Part shown: positions 38,065 through 47,562 of the stretch, piece by piece | Position numbering within the stretch: position 1 is the stretch's first letter | Layout: every line of letters begins with the position of its first letter | Origin: an uncultured Ignatzschineria sp. | GTDB taxonomy: Bacteria > Pseudomonadota > Gammaproteobacteria > Cardiobacteriales > Wohlfahrtiimonadaceae | Length of the DNA stretch: 64,000 nucleotides | Reading direction: 5' to 3' | NCBI GenBank assembly: GCA_945639195.1 | Contig: CALZEE010000007.1 | Coordinates: forward strand, 23,210 to 87,209 | The notes under the pieces: model-generated | Database searches by the model: none | What the model was told of the DNA's origin: nothing | Seen by the model: the letters and a program-made list of their open reading frames with translations, nothing else | Translations under genes and position numbers: made by a program

Positions 38065-38231
38065 GATAGATATAAATTCTCCAATGATTAATGAATAAAA
38101 ATGATTTTCAGTGAGTCGTTAATGTTTTCAACTGGATGTATCATTAAGGATTGAAAAAGGGTACTTTCTGATTTGAAATTGTAGCCTGAAATACGCTTTT
38201 TTCTAAGTTTACCTGATTTTTTGAAAAGTGG

Positions 38232-38267
38232 AAAACCTGCGTGAATCTTAAGCAGGTTTTTCTTTTC
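38232..38267. terminator. Hairpin terminator between hom and elbB
   Basis: aaaacctgc (38232-38240) pairs with gcaggtttt (38252-38260). T-runs exist on both strands; the position suits the end of elbB (minus strand). Confidence 0.75.
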
Positions 38268-38334
38268 TATTTTTTGAAAATATTAATGTAAATTAGCTGT
38301 TTTCAACAAGTTAAGATAACTGGTGTATTGCATG

Positions 38335-39015
38335 CTAGAGAGATTTAAATGCATCAACACAAGCGATTGCTCCAGAGAAAACTTCAAAGGGCGTTGCTTT
38401 GCCATCCATATACGCACCACTTGTAATGAGGGCGTATTGATGATCAATATGCGCTTCATCAATATTGGTCGGAATATGAGCGATATCCCATGCGGCTAAT
38501 GCGGGCAGGAAATCCCCGGCATTTTCAACTTTGCCAAAAGAGATTGAAGCATCTTTAATGCCGGATTCTTTTAGCGCAAGGGCGAGTGCCATAGGGGCTG
38601 CGCAGATTGCAATAATAGGGGTCTTTCTAGCGAGAGCCTCTCGAAGTTTATCACCGATATCTGTTTGTAAGGTTGCGTCTAGACCATTTTCTAAAAAATT
38701 CGTAAAGTTTTTGATGACGCCAAATCCGCCCGCCATGGCAATACCATCGACTTTAGAAAGATCAAGCGCTTCAATGGGATTGATTGTGCCTCTAGCAATC
38801 CTTGCTGCTTCTTCTAATATATGGCGGGGAGGTTCAGTGGATGAGCCGTCTAAATGATTGATGGTCTCTTTTTGTAAACGATTAGGGGCATAAAAGGAGA
38901 CGGAGTACCCGGATTTGCTTAAGGCAATATTTAAAGCAGTTGCTTCAGTAATTTCTGCGCCATCTAAATGACCGCAGCCGGCAAGAATTAAGGCAAAATG
39001 TTGATGCTTCATCAC
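38335..39015 (-). CDS. elbB: Glyoxalase ElbB (DJ-1/PfpI family)
   Basis: A 226-aa DJ-1/PfpI-like protein related to E. coli ElbB (sigma cross-reacting protein 27A), linked to isoprenoid metabolism and shown in E. coli to act as a weak glyoxalase. Conserved blocks are ILAGCGHLDGAEI, FYAPNRLQKETINHL, EAARIARG, AGGFGVIKNFTNF and the cysteine elbow AICAAPMA. It has its own transcript between hom and the divergent TPR gene. Confidence 0.93.
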   Translation of the reverse strand: MMKHQHFALILAGCGHLDGAEITEATALNIALSKSGYSVSFYAPNRLQKETINHLDGSSTEPPRHILEEAARIARGTINPIEALDLSKVDGIAMAGGFGVIKNFTNFLENGLDATLQTDIGDKLREALARKTPIIAICAAPMALALALKESGIKDASISFGKVENAGDFLPALAAWDIAHIPTNIDEAHIDHQYALITSGAYMDGKATPFEVFSGAIACVDAFKSL

Positions 39016-39157
39016 GCTTTCCTCCTCAGGATGGGGTGGTAATAATTAACACTCAGCAGACTTTTACGCTAAAATAAGCGAATAAATCAGTCTGTTTAAT
39101 AATAACAGAATAAAATAAAGTCGGTGAATGACGAGTTTTAAAGGGAGTTATGGCAGC

Positions 39158-40945
39158 ATGAAAAAAATGATGAGTCTGTTTCTGTTTTTGGTGTGTGTAA
39201 CCCACCCAGTCTCCTTTGCGGAAATTGATTCTCCAGAAAATAGTGCGCAAAAAGGCACTGCTAGCGATATCGCTCAAGATCCATCCCTTGTTGAGGAATC
39301 TGAGATTACGAGCGGATTTTATAATGAATCAGATGCGGCAGAAATTTATGATTTCTTGGCGGCTGAAATCGCCTCAAAAAGAGAAGATTGGGATAGTGCA
39401 AAGACTCACTATGATTCACTGATTGCCAAAAATAGTGATCCCGCACTACTTGAGAGACGGATACAGCTAGATCTTGCCGAGGGTAATATTGCAGAAGCAT
39501 TGCCTTTTATTCAAAAACTGATTGTTCAAGATCCAACAAATTTGGCGAATTATAATCTCCTTGCAGAAGCTTATCTGTTAACCGGCGATTTTGAATATGC
39601 TGCGCGGACCTACAATCATCTTGTTGAGATGATCTATTTGAATAATGATGGGGCGCTTGAAACAACGCCTTATTTTGCGATATTGAAAAAATTCCATGAA
39701 TTTGAGCTATCGCTAGAAGATCAATTAACGCTCTTTAAACATCTTGCGGCACTCGAAGAGTACGATGCCTTTCCTCATGTTTTATTAGCGGGTTTTTTAA
39801 TTGATAATTCTCGATTTTCTGAAGCGGAGAGCTATCTCGAGAGAGCGTTGCAACTCAATCCTGACAATGCAAAGATTTATACCCTTTATACATATATCTA
39901 TTGGAATGAAGGGCGACCAGATAAAGCAATTGCACTTTTAGAAGAGGCTTATGGGCAATATTTTGATCCGGAAATTGGGCTTGAGCTTGCAAATGCATTG
40001 ATTACTAATTTTGAATATGAGGATGCATATCAACATCTCGTACGTCTGATGATCTCTACCAATGAGGCGCCTGTCGTATTTGAGAAGTTTATTGGAATGG
40101 CTTATGTGATGGGCAATTATGACAATATTTTGAATATGTTAGAATTGCGACTTGATCAGCCTGAAGTATTGACGCGTGCGGTGCTTAATTTATTCTATTT
40201 CTCAGAGATTTTAGGAAATAGTGAAGCACTTCTAAAGGTATTGCCGGAGATTGAAGATCCGACCCCCGAATATGCCGAGGCAATTTATACAATTAAAGCT
40301 AAAATAGCCCTTCTAGAGGGAGATTATCTTCGTTTTAACGATTATTTTGAGAGCATTGCTTCATTAGAAACAATGAGTGAAGCAGGTATTGCGCTTAAAA
40401 AAATGTTAATGCTGCAAGAAGCGAAAAAGTATGATCTGTTAGATCAAGAGCTTGCTAAGAAAGGAGATCTGTTAAAATCAGAAAACTCAGCTTACCTTGC
40501 GTTCTTAAAATCGATGAGTGCGTTTGGTCATAAAAACTACGAGCAAATGATTGAGATCTTGCAAGAAGAGATCCGAAATAATCCCCAAGATGCGATTGCT
40601 TATAACGCCCTCGGTTACTCATTGGTGGAGATTGATCCCAAAAATGCAAAAATGGCGTTACCTTTTATTTCTAAGGCGAATTTAATGATGCCGGGTCAAG
40701 ACTTTATTGAAGATAGTTTGGCGTGGACTTATTATCAATTAGGGGATTTACAGCGTGCAAAAAAATATATTGTGAAGGCATATCACAAGAATAAGGACCC
40801 TGAAATTATTGCGCATTATATTGTGATTTTAGAGGCGTTAGGACAGACAGAGAAAGCGAAAGATCTTTATCACAAGTTTGATCTTTTCTTTGGTAATTCA
40901 GATATAAAAGAGGTTCTCAGCGAAAACGTTGAGTGGGTTGATTAA
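39158..40945 (+). CDS. Secreted TPR-repeat protein
   Basis: A 595-aa protein that carries a signal peptide when started at the ATG at 39158 (MKKMMSLFLFLVCVTHPVSFA; GGGAG at 39143-39147 lies upstream). An ATG at 39128 would add ten residues before it. At least six tetratricopeptide-like units follow (for example DPTNLANYNLLAEAYLLTGD, NPDNAKIYTLYTYIYWNEGR, NPQDAIAYNALGYSLVEIDP and EDSLAWTYYQLGDLQRAKKY). It is most likely a periplasmic or outer-membrane-associated scaffold. Its stop overlaps the amidase start (TAATG), so the two are coupled and may act together. Confidence 0.82.
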   Translation: MKKMMSLFLFLVCVTHPVSFAEIDSPENSAQKGTASDIAQDPSLVEESEITSGFYNESDAAEIYDFLAAEIASKREDWDSAKTHYDSLIAKNSDPALLERRIQLDLAEGNIAEALPFIQKLIVQDPTNLANYNLLAEAYLLTGDFEYAARTYNHLVEMIYLNNDGALETTPYFAILKKFHEFELSLEDQLTLFKHLAALEEYDAFPHVLLAGFLIDNSRFSEAESYLERALQLNPDNAKIYTLYTYIYWNEGRPDKAIALLEEAYGQYFDPEIGLELANALITNFEYEDAYQHLVRLMISTNEAPVVFEKFIGMAYVMGNYDNILNMLELRLDQPEVLTRAVLNLFYFSEILGNSEALLKVLPEIEDPTPEYAEAIYTIKAKIALLEGDYLRFNDYFESIASLETMSEAGIALKKMLMLQEAKKYDLLDQELAKKGDLLKSENSAYLAFLKSMSAFGHKNYEQMIEILQEEIRNNPQDAIAYNALGYSLVEIDPKNAKMALPFISKANLMMPGQDFIEDSLAWTYYQLGDLQRAKKYIVKAYHKNKDPEIIAHYIVILEALGQTEKAKDLYHKFDLFFGNSDIKEVLSENVEWVD

Positions 40946-42579
40946 TGATGTTAGATACCAATCAAATGCTGAGTCGTGGGGGAAGAGGGATTTTTGCATT
41001 TCTCTTACTCCTTGCGATTATTTTAAGTAATATTATTTTCGCAGCAACGATTGTTGGGACTGGAAGAACAGAAAATCGAGGCGGTGAATTACTCGTCGTT
41101 TTTCCTTTAAGTCAGCAAATAAAGTTTAATAGTTTTAGATTGCAGAATCCTGACCGTTTGGTCATTGATATTCCCAATGCCGAGTTACAAAAGAAAGTGA
41201 CAGCATTACCGATCTCTTCTTCACTTGTTGCTGGTGTGCGATTAGGGACTCAGCAAGGAACAGACTTGCGAATTGTTATCGATCTACGACAATCGACGGT
41301 TCCGGCAAGTGCGGCGGTTATACGGGGAAATCTTGGTTATGAACTGGTCGTAGCAATCGGCGCGTCTGCTGGTAATGTGCAGCAAGATTTGGCCTCTTCA
41401 GGGCAGACGGTTGTCACGCAAGCTAAAGAGATTCAGGTGGCAAAATCTGTTCCGAAAAAGAATATTTTAATTGTTATCGATCCTGGGCATGGCGGGAAAG
41501 ACCCTGGTGCGCATGGTAAGGCTGGGACAAGAGAGAAGGATGTTGTACTGCAAATCTCTAAGATCTTACAAGAGAAGATTAATCGTGAGCCCAATATGAA
41601 AGCGATTATGACACGAAATAATGATACGTTTATCCCGCTACGGGAACGTGTTTTGATTGCAAGACGTAATAAAGCGGATATGTTTATCTCTGTGCATGCG
41701 GACGCAGGATCTGCGACTGCCGATGGCGCGTCTGTATACATCTTGTCAACAAGTGGCGCTTCAAGTGAAGCTGCGAGATTACTGGCAAGAGCGGAGAATC
41801 AATCGGATTTAATTGGGGGTGTGAAGATATCTGATAAGGATAATGCGATCGCTTCAATGTTATTAGATATCTCCCAAGAAGCCACGATTGAATCATCTCA
41901 TTCGTTGGGGACGCATATTTTAAAAAATGTGAGTCGACATGCAAATCTTCATAAAAGACAGGTGGAAAGAGCAGGGTTTGCAGTGTTAAAAGCCCCTGAT
42001 ATTCCTTCTGTTTTAGTCGAGACAGGATTTATTTCAAATCCTAAAGAGGAGCAAAATCTTCGGAGTAAAAAACATCAAACACGATTAGCGGATGATATTT
42101 TAGCGGGCGTTAAAGCGTACTATAAAGAGCGTCCGGCAACAGAGCTCGTTTATACTACTGTTGTGCAAAGAGCTGATAATAGTAAGGCGCAGGTATTAGT
42201 GCCTGAAATTCCTAAAGTAGTCGCAACAACGCCTCCTCCTCAGGAGATTAAATTGCCGGCATTGCGTTTAGAATCCGATAGTCAGGTGATTACACAAAAT
42301 ACGAGTACACCGACGATTCAGGTTCCGCCAGTCGCCGATGCGCCTTTGACAACTTCTCCTCCTGTATCGATAGGAATACAATTCCCTGAGCCTTCTGGTC
42401 CGGCAATTGAGTTGATCTCACAAGAGAAAGTGGTTAGAGAATATGTGACTGAAAGAGGCGATAGTTTAGCGGATGTGGCGCGTAAGTATCAGGTCAATGA
42501 GTCGGCACTTAAGCGGGCAAATAATTTACCAGATAACCAGTTACGCGTGCCTGTGGGAACAAAGTTAGTGATTCCATGA
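40945..42579 (+). CDS. N-acetylmuramoyl-L-alanine amidase (AmiB/AmiC type) with LysM
   Basis: Cleaves the peptide from MurNAc in the septal wall to separate daughter cells. The 544-aa protein has a hydrophobic export signal (FAFLLLLAIILSNIIFA), an AMIN domain (about residues 45-140), an amidase_3 domain with zinc ligands in VIDPGHGGKDPGAHG, the Glu of TREKDVVL, His in SVHADA and the catalytic Glu in LVETGFISN, a Pro-rich linker, and a C-terminal LysM (GDSLADVARKYQVNESAL). The LysM favours an AmiB-like enzyme. It is probably activated by an EnvC/NlpD factor, not present here. Confidence 0.93.
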   Translation: MMLDTNQMLSRGGRGIFAFLLLLAIILSNIIFAATIVGTGRTENRGGELLVVFPLSQQIKFNSFRLQNPDRLVIDIPNAELQKKVTALPISSSLVAGVRLGTQQGTDLRIVIDLRQSTVPASAAVIRGNLGYELVVAIGASAGNVQQDLASSGQTVVTQAKEIQVAKSVPKKNILIVIDPGHGGKDPGAHGKAGTREKDVVLQISKILQEKINREPNMKAIMTRNNDTFIPLRERVLIARRNKADMFISVHADAGSATADGASVYILSTSGASSEAARLLARAENQSDLIGGVKISDKDNAIASMLLDISQEATIESSHSLGTHILKNVSRHANLHKRQVERAGFAVLKAPDIPSVLVETGFISNPKEEQNLRSKKHQTRLADDILAGVKAYYKERPATELVYTTVVQRADNSKAQVLVPEIPKVVATTPPPQEIKLPALRLESDSQVITQNTSTPTIQVPPVADAPLTTSPPVSIGIQFPEPSGPAIELISQEKVVREYVTERGDSLADVARKYQVNESALKRANNLPDNQLRVPVGTKLVIP

Positions 42580-42622
42580 TCGTACGATTTTAATATCGTC
42601 ATACAAAAAAACCGAAAAATCG

Positions 42623-42658
42623 AAAAGCGCATAAAGAATCAATTTATGCGCTTTTTTT
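42623..42658 (+). terminator. Terminator of the TPR-amidase operon
   Basis: A perfect 13-bp stem, aaaagcgcataaa (42623-42635) and tttatgcgctttt (42643-42655), followed by T. Confidence 0.93.
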
Positions 42659-42780
42659 ATATCAGGATCATGATGAGAGATGGATTGTTTGGTCATAAGC
42701 AGGTATGTTCATATATAAGCCTCTGCTTTTAAAGTAAAACGTAAAGCGGGTTTCTTAAATGTTTGTTGAGGAGAAATAGT

Positions 42781-44268
42781 ATGAAAAAACTAGCAGATTT
42801 AGATGTAAGTCTTCGACCAGAATCGTCTTATCAATTATTAATTAATGGTGTATGGACTGATGGTGCTCATAAAAAAACGATTGAGAGTTTTAATCCCGCG
42901 ACAGGTGAGCTTTTGACGACGCTAGCAGTAGCAGAAAGATCAGATGTTGATTTTGCAGTCACTAGCGCTTGGAAAGCTTTCACCGATTGGAGTCAAACCT
43001 CACCTCAAGAGCGCAGCAAATATCTTTTAGAAATCGCAGATAGATTAGAGACGGAGTTAGAGCGCTTTGCTACTTTAGAAACGCTTGATAACGGGAAGCC
43101 GATTCGTGAAACAATGAATGTGGATGTGCCTGCAGCAATTGATCACTTCCGCTATTTTGCGGGGGTCATTCGTGCTGAGAGTGATGAAGCTAACCTCATT
43201 GATAAAAATAGTTTAAGCATTGTTTTAAGTGAACCAATTGGCGTCGTCGGACAGATTGTGCCGTGGAACTTTCCTCTCTTAATGGGGGCTTGGAAAATCG
43301 CTCCGGCATTGGCTGCCGGCAACTGTATTATCATTAAGCCATCGAGTGATACCTCTATTTCGGTATTGGAGTTAGGACGTATTTTAAATGACGTACTTCC
43401 TAAAGGCGTTGTGAGTGTTTTAACAGGCGGCGGGTCAACGACAGGGAATTACATTTTAGAGCATGAAGGCTTTAGTAAATTTGCTTTCACAGGATCAACT
43501 GAAGTGGGGTATACCGTAGCAAGAGCTGCAGCAGATAAACTTATTCCAGCAACATTAGAACTGGGTGGAAAATCGGCAAATATTGTCTTTGAAGATGCAC
43601 AAATGGATAAAGCGATTGATGGCGCATTGATGGGGATTCTCTTTAATCAAGGGCAGGTATGTTGTGCTGGATCTCGACTTTTTGTTCAACGCTCGATTTA
43701 TGATGAATTTATTAAGCGACTTAAAGAGAAGTTTGAAAGTGTTAAAGTCGGGGATCCGCTTGATCCTGCAACACAGATGGGTGCCCAGATTAATGAGAAA
43801 CAGTTGAAGCAGATTTTGGCATATGTTGATATTGCGAAAGATGAGGGTGCAACGATCTTAACGGGTGGAAAACGTGCGCATGAAACGGGCGCTTTCCTCT
43901 GCCCAACCGCAATTACTGATGTGAAACCGAATATGCGCATTGAGAAAGAAGAGGTCTTTGGTCCTGTTGTGGCAATTGTTGTCTTTGATACAGAAGAAGA
44001 AGTGATTCAATGGGCAAATGACTCAGAATATGGGTTAGGGGGTGCAGTTTGGACGCGTGATATCAATCGTGCATTCCGTGTCGCAAAAGGCGTTAGAACA
44101 GGTAGAATGTGGGTGAATACTTATAATGAACTCCCCGCACACTCACCTTTTGGTGGCTATAAGAAATCAGGCATCGGACGAGAAACGCACAAGATGATTT
44201 TAGATGCTTATACCCAAAAGAAAAATATTTACATCAGTCTTAATGAAAACTTATCTGGTTTCTATTAG
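42781..44268 (+). CDS. NAD(P)-dependent aldehyde dehydrogenase
   Basis: A 495-aa ALDH superfamily member. The ATG at 42781 is chosen because GAGGAG at 42768-42773 precedes it; a TTG at 42763 has nothing. The NAD-binding motif is FTGSTEVG, the general base Glu is in [11 protein letters not shown], and the nucleophile Cys is in [11 protein letters not shown]. Overall layout resembles the phenylacetaldehyde/acetaldehyde type (Dha/AldA-like). Substrate is not determined by context: it stands alone between two terminators. Confidence 0.9.
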   Translation: MKKLADLDVSLRPESSYQLLINGVWTDGAHKKTIESFNPATGELLTTLAVAERSDVDFAVTSAWKAFTDWSQTSPQERSKYLLEIADRLETELERFATLETLDNGKPIRETMNVDVPAAIDHFRYFAGVIRAESDEANLIDKNSLSIVLSEPIGVVGQIVPWNFPLLMGAWKIAPALAAGNCIIIKPSSDTSISVLELGRILNDVLPKGVVSVLTGGGSTTGNYILEHEGFSKFAFTGSTEVGYTVARAAADKLIPATLELGGKSANIVFEDAQMDKAIDGALMGILFNQGQVCCAGSRLFVQRSIYDEFIKRLKEKFESVKVGDPLDPATQMGAQINEKQLKQILAYVDIAKDEGATILTGGKRAHETGAFLCPTAITDVKPNMRIEKEEVFGPVVAIVVFDTEEEVIQWANDSEYGLGGAVWTRDINRAFRVAKGVRTGRMWVNTYNELPAHSPFGGYKKSGIGRETHKMILDAYTQKKNIYISLNENLSGFY

Positions 44269-44438
44269 TTTTTATGAGTTTTGATGAATTCCAAGTCTTA
44301 CAAGCAATTTTTTATAAAGATTTTAATGACTTAAATGAGGATAAAAGAATAAGGTTACGAACAGTTTTTGCCTCTAATCTGTAAGGATTTTGTTCTATGG
44401 AAAATCTTTTAACGTAAAGACTTATCAGGATAAATTTA

Positions 44439-44467
44439 AAAAGCGCTATGATTTTAGCGCTTTTTTT
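44439..44467 (+). terminator. Terminator of the aldehyde dehydrogenase gene
   Basis: aaaagcgcta (44439-44448) and tagcgctttt (44455-44464), a perfect 10-bp stem with T7. Confidence 0.92.
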
Positions 44468-44561
44468 GTGAGGAGATTTCATCAGTAGTATAAAGTCGTC
44501 GAATCATTGCGCAATGTCATTTAAAATTTTTAATATGCCTATGAAAAGTATAAATATGCTG

Positions 44562-44580
44562 TAAAATAACAATCATTATC
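44562..44580 (+). promoter_or_regulatory. Fur box upstream of the siderophore transporter
   Basis: The 19 bases match the Fur consensus GATAATGATAATCATTATC at 15 positions, including the whole right half AATCATTATC. It lies 44 bases before the first permease start, where a repressor would block transcription. Iron-dependent repression of the four-gene transporter is the natural reading. Confidence 0.75.
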
Positions 44581-44624
44581 ATTCGACTCTATGTACCATT
44601 TGTGAAAGGCTAGTTATAAACAAT

Positions 44625-45575
44625 ATGAGGATACAGTACTGGGTTCTCATTCTTGTCATATTATCGGTGATCTCGCTGTTTGTTGGGGTCATTAATATTT
44701 CAGTGAATGACCTATTTAATTTAACCGACGCGCAGCTACAGATAATTTTAATTAGTCGCATCCCAAGACTCATCACAATTTTAATTGCGGGTGCAAGCCT
44801 TTCTGTGAGTGGTCTGATTATGCAAAAACTCAGTCAAAATGCATTTGTTTCTCCTACAACAGCAGGGACAATGGAATCAGCACGTTTAGGGATATTAATT
44901 GCGATCCTCTTTTTTGCCGGAGCTTCCCCTTTATTGAAAATGGCGCTCGCCTTTATTTTTGCACTGCTGGGAACATTTGTTTTTATGAAGATTTTGAATC
45001 GTATCCGTTATAAAGATGCGATTTTTGTGCCCTTAATCGGCTTAATGTTTGGGGGGATTATTGGGTCTATTTCAACCTTCATTGCATATAAGTATGATCT
45101 GATTCAAAACCTCTCTTCTTGGTTGCTGGGTGACTTTTCGATGGTGATGTCTGGTCGTTATGAGCTTGTGTATCTCTCTATTCCGCTAATGATTATTGCT
45201 TATCTGTATGCGCATCAGTTCTCCATTGCCGGAATGGGGCAAGATTTTGCAAAGAACCTTGGGCTTAAGTATCAGCATGTGATGAATATCGGACTGGCAA
45301 TTGTGGCAATGACAACAGCGTCAGTCATTTTAACGGTAGGAATGATTCCCTTCTTAGGATTAATTGTGCCCAATATTGTCTCTCTATATAAAGGAGATAA
45401 TGTTCGTGCAACGCTCCCGTTTACGGCAGTAATTGGGGCATTGATTGTCTTGGTTTGTGATGTTGTGGGTCGCCTTGTGATCTATCCTTACGAGATTCCA
45501 ATTAGTGTCATGATTGGAATTATCGGGAGTATGGTCTTTATCTGGTTACTCTTTAAGAAGGCGGCGACAGCATGA
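44625..45575 (+). CDS. Siderophore ABC transporter permease (FecCD family), first subunit
   Basis: A 316-aa inner-membrane permease of the BtuC/FecCD family with about nine hydrophobic segments. ISRIPRLITILIAGASLSVSGLIMQKLSQN and the C-terminal FLGLIVPNIV are the family signatures; the latter contacts the ATPase. The set resembles the YclNOPQ/CeuBCDE/FatDCB catecholate systems, so a catechol-type siderophore is the likely cargo. The nearest purine-rich ribosome site (AAAGG, 44605-44609) is 15 bases upstream, a weak fit. Confidence 0.9.
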   Translation: MRIQYWVLILVILSVISLFVGVINISVNDLFNLTDAQLQIILISRIPRLITILIAGASLSVSGLIMQKLSQNAFVSPTTAGTMESARLGILIAILFFAGASPLLKMALAFIFALLGTFVFMKILNRIRYKDAIFVPLIGLMFGGIIGSISTFIAYKYDLIQNLSSWLLGDFSMVMSGRYELVYLSIPLMIIAYLYAHQFSIAGMGQDFAKNLGLKYQHVMNIGLAIVAMTTASVILTVGMIPFLGLIVPNIVSLYKGDNVRATLPFTAVIGALIVLVCDVVGRLVIYPYEIPISVMIGIIGSMVFIWLLFKKAATA

Positions 45576-46516
45576 GTTCACGAATGAAATTATTGATTTT
45601 ATTGGTGCTTGCGCTATTAAGTGTTGCACTCTATCTCTTTTATCAGCTTGGAAGTAATTGGGATTATGTTTTGCCACGACGCGGATATAAAGTCGGCGCG
45701 ATGGTGGTGGCGGGTGGAGCGATTGCCTTTTCAACCGTGATTTTCCAAACAGTTACGCATAATCGTATTTTAACGCCCAGTATTATGGGGCTAGATTCAC
45801 TCTATCTATTAGTACAAACCCTACTTGTATTCTTCTTGGGCGGGAAAAGCTTCTCCATGATTAGCAATGAGTGGCTGTTTTTACTCTCTGTAAGTGTCCT
45901 TGTTGTCTTCTCCTTGCTTCTTTTTAAAGGGGTATTGGGGAAAGAAGGGCGTTCTGTTTACTTCCTGCTATTGATTGGTATTGTGCTAGGCGCGCTCTTC
46001 CAGAGTCTTTCGACCTTTATGCAAGTGTTGATTGATCCCAATGAATTTTTGATTGTGCAAGATAAGATGTATGCCAGCTTTAATAATGTACAGGTGAAGC
46101 TGCTCTGGTGGTCTGTTGGGATTTTAGGGCTTGTGTTTGCCGCTTACCTCCCATTTATTAAATATTTAGATGTCTTGTCATTGGGGCGTGATCAGTCACT
46201 CAATCTGGGCGTTTCGTATCAGAAAATTGTAATGATATCTCTCGTTGTTGTGGCTATCTTTACTGCCGTATCTACTGCGTTAATTGGTCCAATCACTTTC
46301 TTGGGCTTATTAGTCGCTAACTTAAGTTATGAAATTTTTAAAACCTATCGCCATTCAGTGCTGCTGATTGGTACAGTCCTTGTTAGCATCATATCGCTAG
46401 CATTTGGACAACTGCTTGTGGAGCGTGTCTTTAGTTTCACAACTACATTAAGTGTGATTATCAACTTTATTGGGGGGATCTACTTTATGTATCTATTATT
46501 AAGAGGGAGCAAATAA
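45572..46516 (+). CDS. Siderophore ABC transporter permease (FecCD family), second subunit
   Basis: A 314-aa partner permease, overlapping the first by four bases (ATGA), with the same fold: RRGYKVGAMVVAGGAIAFSTVIFQT near the N terminus and ITFLGLLVANLSYEIFKTYRH near the C terminus. The two subunits would form the heterodimeric channel. Confidence 0.9.
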   Translation: MSSRMKLLILLVLALLSVALYLFYQLGSNWDYVLPRRGYKVGAMVVAGGAIAFSTVIFQTVTHNRILTPSIMGLDSLYLLVQTLLVFFLGGKSFSMISNEWLFLLSVSVLVVFSLLLFKGVLGKEGRSVYFLLLIGIVLGALFQSLSTFMQVLIDPNEFLIVQDKMYASFNNVQVKLLWWSVGILGLVFAAYLPFIKYLDVLSLGRDQSLNLGVSYQKIVMISLVVVAIFTAVSTALIGPITFLGLLVANLSYEIFKTYRHSVLLIGTVLVSIISLAFGQLLVERVFSFTTTLSVIINFIGGIYFMYLLLRGSK

Positions 46517-47274
46517 TGGTTATCGTTGAAAATGTATCCAAATTGTTTGGCCAACGTAAAGTGGTCGATGATGTTTCTATCACGATCCCAAAGAACAAAA
46601 TCACCTCTCTAATCGGTCCTAATGGTGCCGGAAAAAGTACTTTACTGGGCATGATGAGTCGATTACTCTCGCCTGATAGTGGGAAAGTATCGATTGACGG
46701 TCGTTTGATTTCAGATTGGAAGGCGGATGAGCTTGCGAAGAAGATCTCAATTCTCAAGCAGGCGAACCACCTCAATTTACGTATTACGGTAAAAGAGCTT
46801 GTCGCTTTTGGGAGATTCCCACACAGCAAAGGACGTTTATCAGAGGAAGATCACCACTTTATTGATGAAGCGATCGAATATATGGGGCTCTCAGAACTGA
46901 AAGATAAATATGTTTCAGAGCTAAGTGGTGGTCAACGACAATGCGCATTTATCGCAATGGTTGTGGCGCAAAATACCGAAATTATCTTCTTGGATGAGCC
47001 GCTCAATAACCTTGATATGAAGCATTCAGTAGAGATCATGCAAGTGCTTCGCAAGCTTGTGGATGAAAAGCAGAAAACGATTGTGATCGTGATTCATGAT
47101 ATTAACTTTGCCTCTTGCTATTCAGATCACATTATTTCGCTTAAAAATGGCGCATTAATGCATGAGGGGATTACAGAAAAAATCATTAATAGTGAGATTT
47201 TAAGAGATATTTATGACATGGATATACCGATTCAGATGATTGATGATCGTCGAATTTGTGTCTATTTCTCGTAG
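46516..47274 (+). CDS. Siderophore ABC transporter ATP-binding protein
   Basis: A 252-aa ATPase of the FepC type. Walker A is GPNGAGKST, the Q-loop region ILKQANHLNLRITV, the signature LSGGQRQ and Walker B IIFLDEPLNNLD, then the His switch VIHDINFA. It overlaps the second permease by one base and completes the membrane complex. Confidence 0.94.
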   Translation: MVIVENVSKLFGQRKVVDDVSITIPKNKITSLIGPNGAGKSTLLGMMSRLLSPDSGKVSIDGRLISDWKADELAKKISILKQANHLNLRITVKELVAFGRFPHSKGRLSEEDHHFIDEAIEYMGLSELKDKYVSELSGGQRQCAFIAMVVAQNTEIIFLDEPLNNLDMKHSVEIMQVLRKLVDEKQKTIVIVIHDINFASCYSDHIISLKNGALMHEGITEKIINSEILRDIYDMDIPIQMIDDRRICVYFS

Positions 47275-47458
47275 TATTTCAAAACGTATTTCTATCATTC
47301 GATTACTCGGAAAGAAGCGCGGATGTTTATGGCTTTTTAGGCAATCCAATGAGGAAGGTATTTTTAGATACGACTAATAAAAAAAGAACAGGCGGAGCAG
47401 AAAAAAATCATTTTATAAAGAGGCAGTCATCTGTTTTATCGAAACATGTGATCTGGGC

Positions 47459-47477
47459 TTATTAGAAAATGATTATC
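47459..47477 (+). promoter_or_regulatory. Weak second Fur-like site
   Basis: AAAATGATTATC at 47466-47477 matches the right half of the Fur consensus at 10 of 12 positions, but the left half is poor (12 of 19 overall). It lies 86 bases before the substrate-binding protein start and may give that gene a separate iron-controlled promoter. Confidence 0.3.
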
Positions 47478-47562
47478 TCCGGGAAATCTCAGCTTAAAAG
47501 CGTGATTTTAATACCGTTTAGCAACAATTTATTTTAATGATGTTACAGAAGGAGTTTTACCT

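Noticed and set aside
47256..47465. A 69-codon plus-strand frame between the ATPase and binding-protein genes
   Set aside because: Overlaps the ATPase end, lacks a ribosome site and reads like chance sequence.
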